Assembly: GCA_009763385.1 (NCBI GenBank)
Contig: VDCT01000291.1
Span: forward strand, 1-64,000
From: Coix lacryma-jobi var. lacryma-jobi
Taxonomy: Eukaryota; Streptophyta; Magnoliopsida; Poales; Poaceae
Direction: 5' to 3'
DNA length: 64,000 bases
The position numbers and the translations under genes are program-made. The notes beneath the pieces were generated by a model. It saw only the letters and a program-made list of their open reading frames with translations. It was not told where the DNA came from and made no database searches. Every line of letters starts with the position of its first letter. Position 1 is the first letter of the stretch. This document shows, piece after piece, positions 24,395-36,600 of this stretch.

Positions 24395-24618
24395 ATTCGG
24401 TAAAACGGCCCTCCCACATGAGTTTTGTCGCACCGTTCCGTCAGAAATGAAAGTGCCAAAAACCGACAAACATGAGTTTTGGGTCAACCGGAGATGATTG
24501 AGTGCGTCCATTGCAAAAAATTCAACTGAGTTATTCGGTGCATCATTGGGTAAAACGGCCCTGCCGCACGAGTTTTGTCGCACCGTTCCGTCAGAAATGA
24601 AAGTGCCAAAAACCCACT
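24395..24618 (+). repeat. Foreign satellite patch between the duplication copies
   Basis: About 224 bp that fit neither flank of the duplication but match 7862-8087. Both carry cattcggtaaaacgg, cctcccacatgag, gtgcgtccattgc, gagttattcggtg, ccctgccgcacgag and cccactaacaagag in the same order. The ccctgccgcacgag variant (8025, 24560) is rare in the window. The patch therefore comes from the 7-monomer cassette about 16.5 kb upstream, or from a close relative of it. Confidence 0.8.
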
Positions 24619-27600
24619 AACAAGAGTTTTGGGTCAACCGGAGATGATTGGGTGCGTCTGTTGCAAAAAATTCAACTGAGTTTTTTGGTGCATCATTCGG
24701 TAAAACGGCCCTCCCGCACGAGTTTTGTCGCACCGTTCCGTCAGAAATGAAAGTGCCAAAAACCTACAAACAAGAGTTTTGGGTCAACCGGGGGATGATT
24801 GGGTGCGTTTGTTGCAAAAAATTCAACTGATTTTTTCGGTGCATCATTGGGTAAAATAGCCCTCCCGCACGAGTTTTGTCGCACCGTTCCGTCAGAAATG
24901 AAAGTGCCAAAAACCCACAAACATGAGTTTTGGGTCAACCGGAGATGATTGAGCGCATCCATTGCAAAAAATTCAACTGAGTTATTCGGTGCATCATTGG
25001 GTAAAACGGCCCTCCCGCCCGAGTTTTGTCGCACCGTTCCGTCAGAAATGAAAGTGCCAAAACCCACAAACAAGAGTTTTGGTTCAACCGGGGATGATTG
25101 GGTCCGTCTGTTGCAAAAAATTCAACTAAGTTTTTTGGTGCACCATTGGGTAAAACGGCCCTCCCGCCCGAGTTTTGCCACACCGTTTCGTCGGAAATGA
25201 TAGTGCGAAAAACCCACCAAACATGAGTTTAGGCCAAACGGAGATGATTGAGTGCGTCCGTTTGCGAAAAAATCAACTACGAGTTTTTTGGTGCATCAAT
25301 GGGTAAAACGGCCCTCCCGCGCGAGTTTTTACGCACCGTTCCATCGGAAATGAAAGTGCCAAAAATCCACCAAACATGAGTTTTAGTTGAAACGTAGATG
25401 ATTGGGTGCATCCGTTTCTGAAAAATTCAACTTCCAGTTTTTCAGTGCGTTAATGGGTAAAATGGCCCTCCCGCGCGAGTTTTTCTGCACCGTTCCGTCG
25501 GAAATGAAAGTGCCAAAAACCCACCATACATGAGTTTTGGGTCCAACGGGGATGATTGGGTGCGTCCGTTAAGAAAAATTCAACAGCGAGTTTTTTGGTG
25601 CATGTGGGTAAAACGGCCCTCCCGAGTGAGTTTTTCCGCACCGTTCCATTGGAAATGAAAGTGCCAAAAATCCACCAAACATGAGTTTTAGGTCAAAAGG
25701 AGATGATTAGGTGCGTCCGTTTGCGAAAAATTCAACTGCGAGTTTTTCGGTGCATGAGTGGGAAAAACGGCCCTCCCGCGTGAGTTTTTCCACACCGTTC
25801 CGTCGGAATGAAAGTTTCAAAAACCGACCAAACATGAGTTTTGGGTCAAACAGGGATGATTGGGTGCGTCCGTTGGGAAATATTCAACAGCGAGTTTTTC
25901 GGTGCATCAGTGGAAAAAATAGCCACACCGTGCGAGTTTTGCCGCACCGTTCTGTCGGAAATGAATGTGCCAAAGACCCACAAACTAGAGTTTTGGGTCG
26001 ACCGGAGATGATTGGATGCGTCTGTTGCGAAAAATTCAACTGAGTTTTTTGGTGCATCATTCGGTAAAACGGCCCTCCAGCACGAGTTTTGTCGCTCCGT
26101 TCCATCGGAAATGAAAGTGCCAAAAACCCACAAACAAGAGTTTTGGGTCAACAGGGGATGATTGGGTGCGTCTGTTGCAAAAAATTCAACTGAGTTTTTC
26201 GGTGCATCATTGGGTAAAACGGCCCTCCCGCACGAGTTTTGTCGCACCGTTCCGTCAGAAATGAAAGTGCCAAAAACCGACCAACATGAGTTTTGGGCCA
26301 ACCGGAGATGATTGAGTGCGTCCATTGCAAAAAATTCAACTGATTTATTCGGTGCATCATTGGGTAAAATGGCTCTCCCGCACCAGTTTTGTCGCACCGT
26401 TCTGTCGGAAATGAAAGTGCCAAAACCCATAAACAAGAGTTTTGGGTCGACCGGAGATGATTGGGTGCGTCTGTTGCGAAAAATCCAACTGAGTTTTTTG
26501 GTGCATCATTCGGTAAAACGGCCCTCCCACACGATTTTTGTCGCACCGTTCCGTCGGAAATGAAAGTGCCAAAAACCCACAAACAAGAGTTTTGGGTCAA
26601 CCGGGGATGATTGGTTGCGTCTGTTGCAAAAAATTCAACTGAGTTTTTCGGTGCATCATTGGGTAAAACGGCCCTCCCGCACGAGTTTTGTCGCACCGAT
26701 CCGTCGGAAATGAAAGTGCCAAAAACCCACAGACAAGAGTTTTGGGTCAACCGGAGATGATTGGGTGCGTCTGTTGCAAAAAATTCAACTTATTTTTTTG
26801 ATGCATCATTGGGTAAAACGGCCCTCCCGCACGAGTTTTGTCGCACCGTTCGGTCGGAAATGAAAGTGCCAAAAACCCACAAACATGAGTTTTGGGCCAA
26901 ACGGAGATGATTGGGTGCATCTGTTGCAAAAAATTCAACTTATTTTTTCGGTGCATCATTGGGTAAAATGGCCCTCCCGCGCGAGTTTTTACGCACCGTT
27001 CCATCAGAAATGAGAGTGCCAAAACCCACAAACATGAGTTTTAGGTCAAACGGAGATGATTAGGTGCGTCCGTTTGCGAAAAAGTCAACTGCGAATTTTT
27101 CAGTGCATGAGTGGGTAAAACGGCCCTCCCGCGTGAGTTTTTCCACAACGTTCCGTCGGAAATGAAAGTTTCAAAAACCCACCAAACAAGAGTTTTGGGT
27201 CAAACAGGGATGATTGGGTGCGTCCGTTGGGAAAAATTCAACAGCGAGTTTTTCGGTGCATCAGTGGAAAAAACGGCCATACCGTGCGAGTTTTGCCGCA
27301 CCGTTCTGTCGTAAATGAAAGTGCCAAAAACCCACAAACTAGAGTTTTGGGTCGACCGGAGATGATTGGGTGCGTCTGTTGCGAAAAATTCAACTGAGTT
27401 TTTTGGTGCATCATTCGGTAAAATGGCCCTCCAGCACGAGTTTTGTCGCACCGTTTCGTCGGAAATGAAAGTGCCAAAAACCCACAAACAAGAGTTTTGG
27501 GTCAACAGGGGATGATTGGGTGCGTCTGTTGCAAAAAATTCAACTGAGTTTTTCGGTGCATCATTGGGTAAAACGGCCCTCCCGCACGAGTTTTGTCGCA

Positions 27601-28069
27601 CCGTTCCGTCAGAAATGAAAGTGCCAAAAACCGACAAACATGAGTTTTGGGTCAACCGGAGATGATTGGTGCGTCCATTGCAAAAAATTCAATTGAGTTA
27701 TTCGGTGCATCATTGGGTAAAACGGCCCTCCCGCACGAGTTTTGTCGCACCGTTCCGTCGGAAATGAAAGTGCCAAAAACCCACAAACAAGAGTTTTGGG
27801 TCAACCGGAGATGATTGGGTGCGTCTGTTGCAAAAAAATCAACTGAGTTTTTTGGTGCATCATTGGGTAAAACGGCCCTCCCGCGCGAGTTTTTACGCAC
27901 CGTTCCGTCGGAAATGAAAGTGCCTAAAATCGACCAAACTTGAGTTTTAGGTCAAATGGAGATGATTAGGTGCGTCCGTTGGCGAAAAATTCAACTGCGA
28001 GTTTTGGGTCAACCGGGGATGATTGGGTGCGTCTGTTGCAAAAAATTCAACTGAGTTTTTCGGTGCATC
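24619..28069 (+). repeat. Large duplication of about 3.45 kb, copy 2
   Basis: Repeats 20945-24394, including the epsilon-zeta doublet (25397), the long cycles (alpha starts 25702, 27055) and the 57 bp truncated monomer (27961). Differences noticed are small: 'ccgggggatgatt' at 24788 against ccggggatgatt, 'aaaacccacaaac' at 25061 against five As in copy 1, and one extra A near 26779. Past 28069 it reads cattgggtaaaacgg with ccgcacgag, while copy 1 continued into the patch. Confidence 0.9.
27961..28017 (+). repeat. Truncated 57 bp monomer (copy 2)
   Basis: Identical in structure to the truncated monomer at 24286, including the unusual 'cgttggcgaaaaattc' start and the gagttttgggtcaaccgggg fusion. 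Its presence in both copies shows that the deletion preceded the 3.45 kb duplication. Confidence 0.88.
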
Positions 28070-31000
28070 ATTGGGTAAAACGGCCCTCCCGCACGAGTTT
28101 TGTCGCACCATTCCGTCGGAAATGAAAGTGCCAAAAATCCACCAAACATGAGTTTTAGGTGAAACGTAGATGATTGGGTGCGTCCGTTTCCGAAAAATTC
28201 AACTTCGAGTTTTTCAGTGCGTTAATGGGTAAAATGGCCCTCCCGCGCGAGTTTTTCTGCACCGTTCCGTCGGAAATGAAAGTGCCAAAAACCCACCATA
28301 CATGAGTTTTGGGTCCAACGGGGATGATTGGGTGCGTCCGTTAAGAAAACTTCAACAGCGAGTTTTTTGGTGCATGTGGGTAAAACGTCCCTCCCGAGTG
28401 AGTTTTTCCGCACCGTTCCATCAGAAATGAAAGTGCCAAAAATCCACCAAACATGAGTTTTAGGTCAAAAGGAGATGATTAGGTGCGTCCGTTTGCGAAA
28501 AATTCAACTGCGAGTTTTTTGGTGCATGAGTGGGTAAAACGGCCCTCCCGCGTGAGTTTTTCCACACCGTTCCGTCAGAATGAAAGTTTCAAAAACCGAC
28601 CAAAGATGGGTTTTGGGTCAAACAAGGATGATTGGGTGCGTTCGTTGGGAAATATTCAACAGCGAGTTTTTCGGTGCGTTAATGGGTAAAATGGCCCTCC
28701 CGCGCGAGTTTTTCCGCACCGTTCCGTCGGAAATGAAAGTGCCAAAAACCCACAAACAAGAGTTTTGGGTCAACCGGAGATGATTGGGTGCGTCTGTTGC
28801 GAAAAATCCAACTGAGTTTTTTGGTGCATCATTCGGTAAAACGGCCCTCCCACACGAGTTTTGTCGCACCGTTCCGTCGGAAATGAAAGTGCCAAAAACC
28901 CACAAACAAGAGTTTTGGGTCAACCGGGGATGATTGGGTGCGTCTGTTGCAAAAAATTCAACTGAGTTTTTTGGTGCATCATTCGGTAAAATGGCCCTCC
29001 AGCACGAGTTTTGTCGCACCATTCCGTCGGAAATGAAAGTGCCAAAAACCCACAAACAAGAGTTTTGGGTCAACAGAAGATGATTGGGTGCGTCTGTTGC
29101 AAAAAATTCAACTGAGTTTTTCGGTGCATCATTGGGTAAAACGACCCTCCCGCACGAGTTTTTTCGCACCATTCCATCAGAAATGAAAGTGCCAAAAACC
29201 GACAAACATGAGTTTTGGGTCAACCGGAGATGATTGAGTGCGTCCATTGCAAAAAATTCAACTAAGTTATTTGGTGCATCATTGGGTAAAACGGCCCTCC
29301 CGCACGAGTTTTGTCGCACCGTTCCGTCGGAAATGAAAGTGCCAAAAACCCACAAACAAGAGTTTTGGGTCAACCGGAGATGATTGGGTGCGTCTGTTGC
29401 AAAAAAATCAACTGAGTTTTTTGGTGCATCATTGGGTAAAACGGCCCTCCCGCGCGAGTTTTTACGCACCGTTCCGTCGGAAATGAAAGTGCCAAAAATC
29501 GACCAAACTTGAGTTTTAGGTCAAATGGAGATGATTAGGTGCGTCCGTTTGCGAAAAATTCAACTGCGAGTTTTTCGGTGTATGAATGGGTAAAACGGCC
29601 CTCCCGCGTGAGTTTTTCCACACCTTTCCGTCGGAAATGAAAGTTTCAAAAACCGACCAAACATGAGTTTTGGGTCAAACAGGGATGATTGGGTGCGTCC
29701 GTTGGGAAAAATTCAACAGCGAGTTTTTCAGTGCATCAGTGGAAAAAATGGCCACACCGTGCGAGTTTTGCCGCACCGTTCTGTCGGAAATGAAAGTGCC
29801 AAAAACCCACAAACAAGAGTTTTGGGTCAACCGGAGATGATTGGGTGCGTCTGTTGCGAAAAAATCAACTGAGTTTTTTGGTGCATCATTCGGTAAAACG
29901 GCCCTCCCGCGCGAGTTTTTACGCACCGTTCCGTCGGAAATGAAAGTGCCAAAAATCGACCAAACTTGAGTTTTAGGTCAAATGGAGATGATTAGGTGCG
30001 TCCGTTTGCGAAAAATTCAACTGCGAGTTTTTCGGTGCATGAGTGGGTAAAACGGCCCTCCCGCGTGAGTTTTTCCACACCGTTCCATCGCAAATGAAAG
30101 TTTCAAAAACCCACCAAACATGAGTTTTGGGTCAAACAGGGATGATTGGGTGTGTCCGTTGGGAAAAATTCAACAGCGAGTTTTTCGGTGCATCAGTGGA
30201 AAAAACAGCCACACCGTGCGAGTTTTGCCGCACCGTTCTGTCGGAAATGATAGTGCCAAAAACCCACAAACAAGAGTTTTGGGTCAACCGGAGATGATTG
30301 GGTGCGTCTATTGCGAAAAAATCAACTGAGTTTTTTGGTGCATCATTCGGTAAAACGGGCCTCCAGCACGAGTTTTGTCGCACCGTTCCGTCGGAAATGA
30401 AAGTGCCAAAAACCCCAAACAAGAGTTTTGGGTCAACATGGGATGATTGGGTGCGTCTGTTGCAAAAAAATTCAACTGAGTTTTTCGGTGCATCATTGGG
30501 TAAAACGGCCGTCCCGCACGAGTTTTGTCGCACCGTTCCGTCAGAAATGAAAGTGCCAAAAACCGACAAACATGAGTTTTGGGTCAACCGGAGATGATTG
30601 AGTGCGTCCATTGCAAAAAATTCAACTGAGTTATTCGGTGCATCATTGGGTAAAACGGCCCTCCCGCACGAGTTTTGTCGCACCGTTCGGTCAGAAATGA
30701 AAGTGCCAAAACCCACAAACAAGAGTTTTGGGTCAACCGGGGATGATTGGGTGCGTCTGTTGTAAAAAATTCAACTGAGTTTTTCGGTGCATCATTGGGT
30801 AAAACGACCCTCCCGCACGAGTTTTGTCGCACCGTTCCGTCGGAAATGAAAGTGCCAAAAACCCACAGACAAGAGTTTTGGGTCAACCGGAGATGATTGG
30901 GTGCGTCTGTTGCAAAAAATTCAACTTATTTTTTCGATGCATCATTGGGTAAAACGGTCCTCTCGCACGAGTTTTGTCGCACGGTTCGGTCGGAAATGAA

Positions 31001-31490
31001 AGTGCCAAAAACCCACAAACATGAGTTTTGGGCCAACCGGAGATGATTGGGTGCGTCTGTTGCAAAAAATTCAACATATTTTTTCGGTGCATCATTGGGT
31101 AAAACGGCCCTCCCGCACGAGTTTTGTCGCACCGTTCCGTCAGAAATGAAAGTGCCAAAAACCGACAAACATGAGTTTTGGGTCAACCGGAGATGATTGA
31201 GTGCGTCCATTGCAAAAAATTCAACTGAGTTATTCGGTGCATCATTGCGTAAAACGGCCCTCCCGCACGAGTTTTGTCGCACCGTTCGGTCAGAAATGAA
31301 AGTGCCAAAACCCACAAACAAGAGTTTTGGGTCAACCGGAGATGATTGGGTGCGTCTGTTGCGAAAAAATCACTGAGTTTTTTGGTGCATCATTGGGTAA
31401 AACGGCCCTCCCGCGCGAGTTTTTACGCACCGTTCCGTCGGAAATGAAAGTGCCAAAAATCCACCAAACTTGAGTTATAGGTCAAATGGA
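28070..31490 (+). repeat. Heterogeneous cycles, including one 457 bp trimer
   Basis: An epsilon-zeta doublet starts at 28169. Alpha monomers start at 28474, 29530, 29987 and 31491, giving cycles of 1,056, 457 and 1,504 bp. The 457 bp cycle (29530-29986) is alpha, beta and delta with no gamma monomer. An unusual fused monomer near 28630-28780 begins as beta (gggaaatattc) and continues as epsilon-like (gtgcgttaatgggtaaaatg). Confidence 0.83.
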
Positions 31491-32253
31491 GATGATTAGG
31501 TGCGTCCGTTTGCGAAAAATTCAATTACGAGTTTTTCGGTGCATGTGTGGGTAAAACGGCCGTCCCGCGTGAGTTTTTCCACACCGTTCGGTCGGAAATG
31601 AAAGTTTCAAAAACCGACCAAACATGTGTTTTGGGTCAAACAAGGATGATTGGGTGCGTCCGTTGGGAAATATTCAACAGCGAGTTTTTCGGTGCATCAG
31701 TGGAAAAAACAGCCACACCGTGCGAGTTTTGCCGCAACGTTCTGTCGGAAATGAAAGTGCCAAAAACCCACAAACAAGAGTTTTGGGTCAACCGGAGATG
31801 ATTGGGTGCGTCTGTTGCGAAAAAATCAACTGAGTTTTTTGGTGCATCATTGGGTAAGACGGCCCTCCCGCGCGAGTTTTTACGCACCGTTCCGTCGGAA
31901 ATGAAAGTGCCAAAAATCCACCAAACTTGAGTTATAGGTCAAATGGAGATGATTAGGTGCGGCCGTTTGCGAAAAATTCAATTACGAGTTTTTCGGTGCA
32001 TGTGTGAGTAAAACGGCCGTCCCGCGTGAGTTTTTCCACACCGTTCCGTCGGAAATGAAAGTTTCAAAAACCGACCAAACATGTGTTTTGGGTCAAACAA
32101 GGATGATTGGGTGCGTCCGTTGGGAAATATTCAACAGCGAGTTTTTCGGTGCATCAGTGGAAAAAACAGCCACACCGTGCGAGTTTTGCCGCAACGTTCT
32201 GTCGGAAATGAAAGTGCCAAAAACCCACAAACAAGAGTTTTGGGTCAACCGGA
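31491..32253 (+). repeat. 457 bp trimer cycle followed by a near-duplicate alpha-beta pair
   Basis: Monomers start at 31491 (alpha), 31645 (beta), 31797 (delta), 31948 (alpha) and 32102 (beta). The spacings 154, 152, 151, 154 and 152 give a 457 bp period. Both alpha-beta pairs share variants not seen elsewhere: gagttataggtcaaatgg before them, 'ttcaattacgag', gcatgtgtg, acggccgtcccgcgtgag, aacatgtgttttggg and gccgcaacgttctg. Differences include tgcgtccg against tgcggccg (31500 and 31957) and gtgggtaaa against gtgagtaaa. Confidence 0.9.
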
Positions 32254-32703
32254 GATGATTGGGTGCGTCTGTTGCGAAAAATCCAACTGAGTTTTTTGAT
32301 GCATCATTCGGTAAAACGGCCCTCCCGCACGAGTTTTGTCAAACCTTACCGTCGGAAATGAAAGTGCCAAAAACCCACAAACAAGAGTTTTGGGTCAACC
32401 GGGGATGATTGGGTGCGTCTGTTGCAAAAAATTCAACTGAGTTTTTCGGTGCATCATTGGGTAAAACGGCCCTCCCGCACGTGTTTTGTCGCACCGTTCG
32501 GTCGGAAATGAAAGTGCCAAAAACCCACAAACATGAGTTTTGGGCCAATCGGAGATGATTGGGTGCGTCTGTTGCAAAAAATTCAACATATTTTTTCGGT
32601 GCATCATTGGGTAAAACGGCCCTAACGCACGAGTTTTTACGCACCGTTCCATCAGAAATGAAAGTGCCAAAAACCGACAAACATGAGTTTTAGGTCAAAC
32701 GGA

Positions 32704-33610
32704 GATGATTTGGTGCGTCCGTTTGCTAAAAATTGAACTGCGAGTTTTTCGGTGCATGAGTCGGTAAAACGGCCCTCCCGCGTGAGTTTTTCCACACCGT
32801 TCCGTCGGAAATGAAAGTTTCAAAAACCCACCAAACATGAGTTTTGGGTCAAACAGGGATGATTGGGTGCGTCCGTTGGGAAAAATTCAACAGCGAGTTT
32901 TTCGGTGCATCAGTGGAAAAAACGGCCATACGGAGCGAGTTTTACCGCACCGTTCTGTCGGAAATGAAAGTGCCAAAAACCCACAAACTAGAGTTTTGGG
33001 TCGACCGGAGATGATTGGGTGCGTCTGTTGTGAAAAATTCAACTGAGTTTTTTGGTGCATCATTCGGTAAAACGGGCCTCCAGCACGAGTTTTGTCGCAC
33101 CGTTCCGTCGGAAATGAAAGTGCCAAAAACCCACAAACAAGAGTTTTGGGTCAACATGGGTTGATTGGGTGCGTCTGTTGCAAAAAATTCAACTGAGTTT
33201 TTCGGTGCATCATTGGGTAAAACGGCCCTCCCGCACGAGTTTTGTCGCACCGTTCCGTCAGAAATGAAAGTGCCAAAAACCGACAAACATGAGTTTTGGG
33301 TCAACCGAAGATGATTGAGTGCGTCCATTACAAAAAATTCAACTGAGTTATTCGGTGCATCATTGGGTAAAACGGCCCTCCCGCACGAGTTTTGTCGCAC
33401 CGTTCGGTCAGAAATGAAAGTGCCAAAAACCCACAAACAAGAGTTTTGGGTCAACCGGAGATGATTGGGTGCGTCTGTTGCAAAAAAATCAACTGAGTTT
33501 TTTGGTGCATCATTGGGTAAAACGGCCCTCCCGCGAGAGTTTTTACGCACCGTTCCGTCGGAAATGAAAGTGCCAAAAATCCACCAAACTTGAGTTTTAG
33601 GTCAAATGGA
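32704..33610 (+). repeat. 6-monomer cycle (907 bp)
   Basis: Monomers start at 32704, 32858, 33010, 33160, 33310 and 33460, and the next alpha at 33611. The spacings are 154, 152, 150, 150, 150 and 151. This is the clearest example of a cycle with three gamma monomers. The fourth monomer reads catgggttgattggg instead of gatgattggg. Confidence 0.9.
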
Positions 33611-36600
33611 GATGATTAGGTGGGTCCGTTTGCGAAAAATTCAATTACGAGTTTTTCGGTGCATGAGTGGATAAAACGACCCTCCCGCGTGAGTTTTTCC
33701 ACACCGTTCTGTCGGAAATGAAAGTTTCAAAAACCGACCAAACATGAGTTTTGGGTCAAACAGGGATGATTGGGTGCGTCCGTTGGGAAAAATTCAACAG
33801 CGCGTTTTTCGGTGCATCAGTGGAAAAAATGGCCACACCGTGCGAGTTTTGCCGCACCGTTCTATCGGAAATGAAAGCGCCAAAAACCCACAAACAAGAG
33901 TTTTGGGTCAACCGGAGATGATTGAGTGCGTCTGTTGCGAAAAATTCAACTGAGTTTTTTGGTGCATCATTCGGTAAAACGGCCCTCCCGCACGAGTTTT
34001 TTCGCACTGTTCTGTCGGAAATGAAAGTGCCAAAACCCCACAGACAAGAGTTTTGGGTCAACCGGGGATGATTGGGTGCTTCTGTTGCAAAAAATTCAAC
34101 AGAGTTTTTCGGTGCATCATTGGGTAAAACGGCCCTCCCGCACGAGTTTTGTCGCACCGTTCCGTCGGAAATGAAAGTGCCAAAAACCCACCATACATGA
34201 GTTTTGGGTCCAACGGGGATGATTGGGTGCGTCCGTTAAGAAAAATTCAACAGCGATTTTTTTGGTGCATGTGGGTAAAACGTCCCTCCCGAGTGAGTTT
34301 TTCCGCACCGTTGCATCGGAAATGAAAGTGCCAAAAATCCACCAAACTTGAGTTTTAGGTCAAAAGGAGATGATTAGGTGCGTCCGTTTGCGAAAAATTC
34401 AACTGCGAGTTTTTCGGTGCATGAGTGGGTAAAACGGCCCTCCCGCGTGAGTTTTTCCACACCGTTCCGTCGAAATGAAAGTTTCAAAAACCGACCAAAC
34501 ATCAGTTTTGGGTCAAACAAGGATGATTGGGTGCGTCCGTTGGGAAATATTCAACAGTGAGTTTTTCGGTACATCAGTGGAAAAAACAGCCACACCGTGC
34601 GAGTTTTGCCGCACCGTTCTGTCGGAAATGAAAGTGCCAAAAACCCACAAACAAGAGTTTTGGGTCAACCGGAGATGATTGGGTGCGTCTGTTGCGAAAA
34701 ATCCAACTGAGTTTTTTGGTGCATCATTCTGTAAAACGGCCCTCCCGCACGAGTTTTGTCGCACCGTTCCGTCGGAAATGAAAGTGCCAAAAACCCACAA
34801 ACAAGAGTTTTGGGTCAACCGGGGATGATTGGGTGCGTCTGTTGCAAAAAATTCAACTGAGTTTTTCGGTGCATCATTGGGTAAAACGGCCCTCCCGCAC
34901 GAGTTTTGTCGCACCGTTCCGTCAGAAATGAAAGTGCCAAAAACCCACAAACTAGAGTTTTGGGTCGACCGGAGATGATTGGGTGCGTCTGTTGCGAAAA
35001 ATTCAACTGAGTTTTTTGGTGCATCATTCGGTAAAAAGGGCCTCCAGCACGAGTTTTGTCGCACCGTTCCGTCGGAAATGAAAGTGCCAAAAACCCATAA
35101 ACAAGAGTTTTGGGTCAATAGGGGATTATTGGGTGCGTCTGTTGCAAAAAATTCAACTGAGTTATTCGGTGCATCATTGGGTAAAACGGCCCTCCCGCAC
35201 GAGTTTTGTCGCACCGTTCGGTCAGAAATGAAAGTGCCAAAAACCCACAAACAAGAGTTTTGGGTCAACCGGAGATGATTGGGTGCGTCTGTTGCAAAAA
35301 AATCAACTGAGTTTTTTGGTGCATCATTGGGTAAAACGGCCCTCCCGCGCGAGTTTTTACGCACCGTTCCGTCGGAAATAAAAGTGCCAAAAATCCACCA
35401 AACTTGAGTTTTAGGTCAAAGGGAGATGATTAGGTGCGTCCGTTTGCGAAAAATTCAAGTACGAGTTTTTCGGTGCATGAGTGGGTAAAACGGCCCTCCC
35501 GCGTCAGTTTTTCCACACCGTTCCGTCGGAAATGAAAGTTTCAAAAACCGACCAAACATGAGTTTTGGGTCAAACAGGGATGATTGGGTGCGTCCATTGG
35601 GAAAAATTCAACAGCGAGTTTTTCGGTGCATCAGTGGAAAAAATGGCCACACCGTGCGAGTTTGCCGCACCGTTCTATCAGAAATGAAAGCGCCAAAAAC
35701 CCACAAACAAGAGTTTTGGGTCAACCGGAGATGATAGGGTGCGTCTGTTGCGAAAAATTCAACTGAGTTTTTTGGTGCATCATTCGGTAAAAGGGCCCTC
35801 GCGCACGAGTTTTCTCGCACCGTTCCGTCGGAAATGAAAGTGCCAAAAACCCACAAACAAGAGTTTTGGGTCAACCGCGGATGATTGGGTGCGTCTGTTG
35901 CAAAAAATTCAACTGAGTTTTTCGGTGCATCATTGGGTAAAACGGCCCTCCCGCACGAGTTTTGTCGCACCATTCCGTCGGATATGAAAGTGCCAAAAAC
36001 CCACAGACAAGAGTTTTGGGTGAACCGGAGATGATTAGGTGCGTCTGTTGCAAAATATCCAACTGAGTTTTTCGATGCATCATTGGGTAAAACGGCCCTC
36101 CCGCACGAGTTTTGTCGTACCGTTTGGTCGGAAATGAATGTGCCAAAAACCCACAAACATGAGTTTTGGGCCAACCGGAGATGATTGGGTGCGTCTGTTG
36201 CAAAAAATTCAACTTATTTTTTCGGAGAATCATTGGGTAAAACGGCCCTCCCGCGTGAGTTTTTATGCACCGTTCCATCATAAATGAAAGTGCCAAAAAC
36301 CCACAAACATGAGTTTTTGGTCAAACGGAGATGATTAGGTGCGTCCGTTTGCGAAAAATTCAACTGCGACTTTTTTGGTGCGAGAGTGGGTAAAACGGCC
36401 CTCCCGCGTGAGTTTTTCCACACCGTTCCATCGGAAATGAAAGTTTCAAAAACCCACCAAACATGAGTTTTGGGTCAAACAGGGATGATTGGGTGCGTCC
36501 GTTGGGAAAAATTCAACAGCGAGTTTTTCGGTGCATCAGTCGAAAAAACGGCCATAACGTGCGAGTTTTGCCGCACCGTTCTGTCGGAAATGAAAGTGCC

